From Semisulcospira habei (lineage: Eukaryota; Mollusca; Gastropoda; Semisulcospiridae): a stretch of 64,000 nt of DNA. Below the pieces are notes generated by a model that saw only the letters and a program-made list of their open reading frames with translations, had not been told where the DNA came from and did not search any database. The position numbers and the translations under genes were made by a program. The first letter of the stretch is position 1; every line of letters begins with the position of its first letter. The stretch lies in assembly GCA_036245525.1 (NCBI GenBank), contig BTPG01000003.1, forward strand, positions 141,171,797 to 141,235,796, in the 5' to 3' direction. Shown here one piece after another: positions 61,721 to 64,000 of this stretch.

Positions 61721-61726
61721 ATCTTG

Positions 61727-62165
61727 AAAAGGCCATCTCTACTGACCAGGTCGAAGGCTTTGTGGAGGTCAATAAAAGCGACATACAGAGGCATGTGTTG
61801 TCCCCTGCACTTCTCCTGGAGTTCACGGAGGGAGAAGTCCATGTCTACCGTTGACTGCTCAGCTCGAAAGCCACATTGTGACTCGGGATAGACACGTTCT
61901 GCCAGCTTCTGCAAACGGATCAAGATGACCTGGGCAAAGACTTTGCCGACAATGCTGAGAAGGGAGATGCCTTTGTATTTGTTACAGTCGCTTCTCTCGC
62001 CCTTGTTCTTGGCATCCCTCTCCTTCCTGCCAGCACTGGAGTAGGACCTCATGCAAGGGGAGAAGGAGGGTGGCTCGGCTTCTATCGGCCATCTTAGAGA
62101 TGGTGCCAGTTTGTTCACGGATAAAAAGGCTGTGGCCAATTTGCTTGCCTCCACCATTGCCCATA
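61727..62165 (-). mobile_element. Non-LTR retrotransposon, minus strand, 5' portion (split)
   Basis: Minus-strand frame: DCNKYKGISLLSIVGKVFAQ, YPESQCGFRAEQSTVDMDFS and PLYVAFIDLHKAFDLVSRDGLFKI, i.e. the first reverse transcriptase blocks. It stops at the ATCTTG target site and resumes at 59171 with LSKIGYPP. The element is 5'-truncated near 62165. Confidence 0.85.
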
Positions 62166-62924
62166 ATTCTGTAACAGAGCATTATTCACCTTTCTTCCAG
62201 AGATTGAAGGAGAACTTGTACTTGTGATTTTATATCGGATAACTCAGAAGACTATAATGCCTATTTTACATTTTCAGAATTACAGCAAGCCATGCAGAAA
62301 TGTAATGACTCTGCTGCTGGACTAGATACCATCCACTATTAGCTCCTAACACATCTGCCTGAGGATTTACTCCTTGTACTTCTCAAGGCCTTTAACCATA
62401 TCTAGATAACCGGTCATTTTCCGCCATCTTGGCGCCAGGCTGTGGTTGTGCCAATCCCCAAGCCGGGTAAGGATCCCACCGACCCGGGCAACTACCGGCC
62501 AATCGCTTTGACATCGTGTTTATGCAAAACTATGGAACGCTTGGTCAACGCCCGCCTGGTGTGGCATCTTGAGTCACAGGGTCTCATCACAGACCTCTAG
62601 TGAGGTTTCCGGCGCTTCCGTAGTACAACTGACCATCTAGTCCGCTTTGAGTCGTTTATCCGAGATGCTTTTGTCAACAAGCAGCATGTCTATGCAATTT
62701 TCTTCGATCTTGAGAAGGCATATGACACTATCTGGAAGTATGGTGTAATGTCTGATTTGTCGGACATACGTTTTTTAAAGGGCACCTGCCCGTTTTTATT
62801 CACAATGTTTTTATTCACAATTTTTTTTGTCTAACCGGTCGTTCCATGTCCGTGTGGGATCCACCCTCACTGACTCCTTTGAACAGGAAATGGGTGTCCC
62901 GCAGGTCAGCATTCTATCTCCTGT

Positions 62925-63455
62925 TTAATTTAGCATTAAAATAAGTAACATTGTAAAGACCGTCAAGGATGATTCTGAATGCTCTTTGTTTGTGGACGAC
63001 TTTGCTTTGTGTGCACGAGGTCGAAGACTTGCGTCCCCTGAGAGGCACTTGCAGCTGTGCGTTGATCGCATCCAAGGGTGGGTGTCTCTCAACGGATTCA
63101 AGTTCTCGCCCTCCAAGACAGTCTGTGTGCATTTTACTAACCAAACGAAATTTTTCCAGAACCTAGCCTGAGCATTGCTGAAGTGCCAATTAAGGTGGCC
63201 GAGGAGGTAAGGTTTCTGGGGGTCATCTTTGACAAAAGACTGACCTTCTGCAACCATATTACTTACCTTAGAACCTCTTGTCAAAAGGCACTCGACGTTC
63301 TTCGTGTCGTTGGTCGTACTGACTGGGGTGCAGAACGCATTGTCTTACTTCGACTGTACCGGGCCCTTGTTTTTTCCAAACTGGATTACAGCTCTGTGGT
63401 ATATGTCTCCGCTTCCAAGTCTGTTCTACAGCGTCTGAACATGTCTACGTTCTGA
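62925..63455 (+). pseudogene. RT palm and thumb fragments of the I-clade-type element
   Basis: Open pieces at 62986-63171 (VDDFALCARGRRLASPERHLQLCVDRIQGWVSLNGFKFSPSKTVCVHF) and 63183-63455 (VPIKVAEEVRFLGVIFDKRLTF, DWGAERIVLLRLYRALVFSKLDYSSVVYVSASKS) are separated by a frameshift near 63171. The catalytic Asp pair is present as VDD. Confidence 0.82.
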
Positions 63456-63744
63456 AGCTGAAGGCCCATCCAGACAATCTTGCCTATGATTGTGTTTTTA
63501 ACCCGTCGTTTGAAGAGATTTACGATGCCCCCCGGGAGCTGTCTGTCCACTTTCCTTCCGTGTCCGACCTCATCTGCAGGCGGCTGGAGTGGACCTGGAC
63601 AAAGTTTCGGAATCTCTGCAACACATCACTCCACCCTGGCTATTACCAGTTCCTGACATCTTGCTGGACTTGACCGCCCACAAGGACTATACTCCACCAG
63701 CCATATACCAACAGAGCCTCAATGAACTCCTTTCAAGTTTTCCT

Positions 63745-64000
63745 GGCTATTGTCGTATTTATACGGATGGGTCCAAGTCTGAGGATGGGAGAGTGGCTGC
63801 GGCTGCAGTGTCTTCTCGCCACCCTAGACGCCCATTTAAGCTCCGCCTCACTGACCATTCTTCTGTGTTTAGTGCAGAATTGCAGGCAATTCTGTTGGCA
63901 CTCAGGCATGCCTATCAGTCTCTGGAAAGGAACTTCCTGATTCTGTCCGACTCTCTTTCTGCCATGCAGGCCCTTCAGGACGCGGGAACAGACCACCCCC
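63745..64000 (+). pseudogene. RNase H domain of the I-clade-type element, partial
   Basis: YTDGSKSEDGRVAAAAVSS at 63760 onward, FSAELQAILLAL and LILSDSLSAMQAL give the Asp-Glu-Asp catalytic set in order. The domain is open up to the window edge. It would remove RNA from the RNA-DNA hybrid. Confidence 0.85.

Larger units (their letters stand above)
62190..64000 (+). mobile_element. I-clade-type non-LTR retrotransposon with RNase H, runs off the window
   Basis: Plus strand: ELQQAMQKCNDSAAGLDTIHY, then IPKPGKDPTDPGNYRPIALTSC, FRRFRSTTDHLVRFESFI and AIFFDLEKAYDTIWK (catalytic Asp), EQEMGVPQVSILS (PQV for PQG), SLFVDDFALCA (VDD), RFLGVIFDKRL and KLDYSSVVY. An internal deletion near 63450 joins this to LKLKAHPDNLAYDCVF. 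From about 63750 an RNase H domain is visible across frames: YTDGSK (Asp), AELQAI (Glu), SDSLSAMQ (Asp). An RNase H after the reverse transcriptase fits the I clade. Many stops and shifts. Confidence 0.85.

Overview
The window is repeat-dominated animal genomic DNA. Retrotransposon families, long (GA)n/(CA)n/(TA)n microsatellites, a tRNA-derived SINE and one intron-bounded receptor exon make it a metazoan nuclear genome. The mix of non-LTR families, a Penelope-like element and a Ty3/Gypsy element suggests a lophotrochozoan, probably a mollusc, but that is inference. Only one host gene is recognisable: the first coding exon of a group III-like metabotropic glutamate receptor on the minus strand at 29371-30003, ending in a consensus splice donor.

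Layout. 1-2.3 kb: degenerate tandem repeats and short hairpins. 2.3-7.0 kb: minus-strand L2-like LINEs, one nearly full length. 7.3-16.3 kb: minus-strand CR1-like LINEs lying between (GA)n tracts. 16.3-31.4 kb: a field of short foldback repeats in several subfamilies, plus a 700-bp terminal-inverted-repeat element, a SINE and the receptor exon. 31.8-35.4 kb: a second chain of LINE 3' ends alternating with (GA)n. 36-38 kb: more foldback repeats. 38.5-40.6 kb: a plus-strand CR1-like LINE, near twin of the one at 13.7-15.8 kb. 40.6-45.8 kb: an L2-like LINE 3' end split by a head-to-head inverted Penelope-like dimer with a 13-bp target duplication. 47.2-56.4 kb: a Ty3/Gypsy element with near-identical LTRs, itself inside an L2-like LINE. 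57.1-64 kb: a nested set of four further non-LTR retrotransposons.

Three signals stand out. First, about 35 short palindromes belong to several subfamilies; at least a dozen have recognisable TTAA edges, and the two arms match each other better than they match other copies. They look like TTAA-targeting (piggyBac-type) foldback MITEs. Second, CR1-like LINEs are repeatedly flanked on both sides by (TC)n on their sense strand, as expected of a LINE that inserts into TC microsatellites. Third, the Gypsy element carries a textbook -1 frameshift signal (U UUA AAC, 6-nt spacer, 8-bp stem) exactly at the gag stop, and an extra C2H2 zinc-finger ORF between pol and the 3' LTR behind a splice-acceptor-like site.

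Almost all transposon ORFs are broken by truncations, stops and frameshifts. In the Gypsy element three breaks fall at A6-A7 runs although the LTRs differ by only about 0.7%, so base-level indel errors in the assembly are a real possibility.
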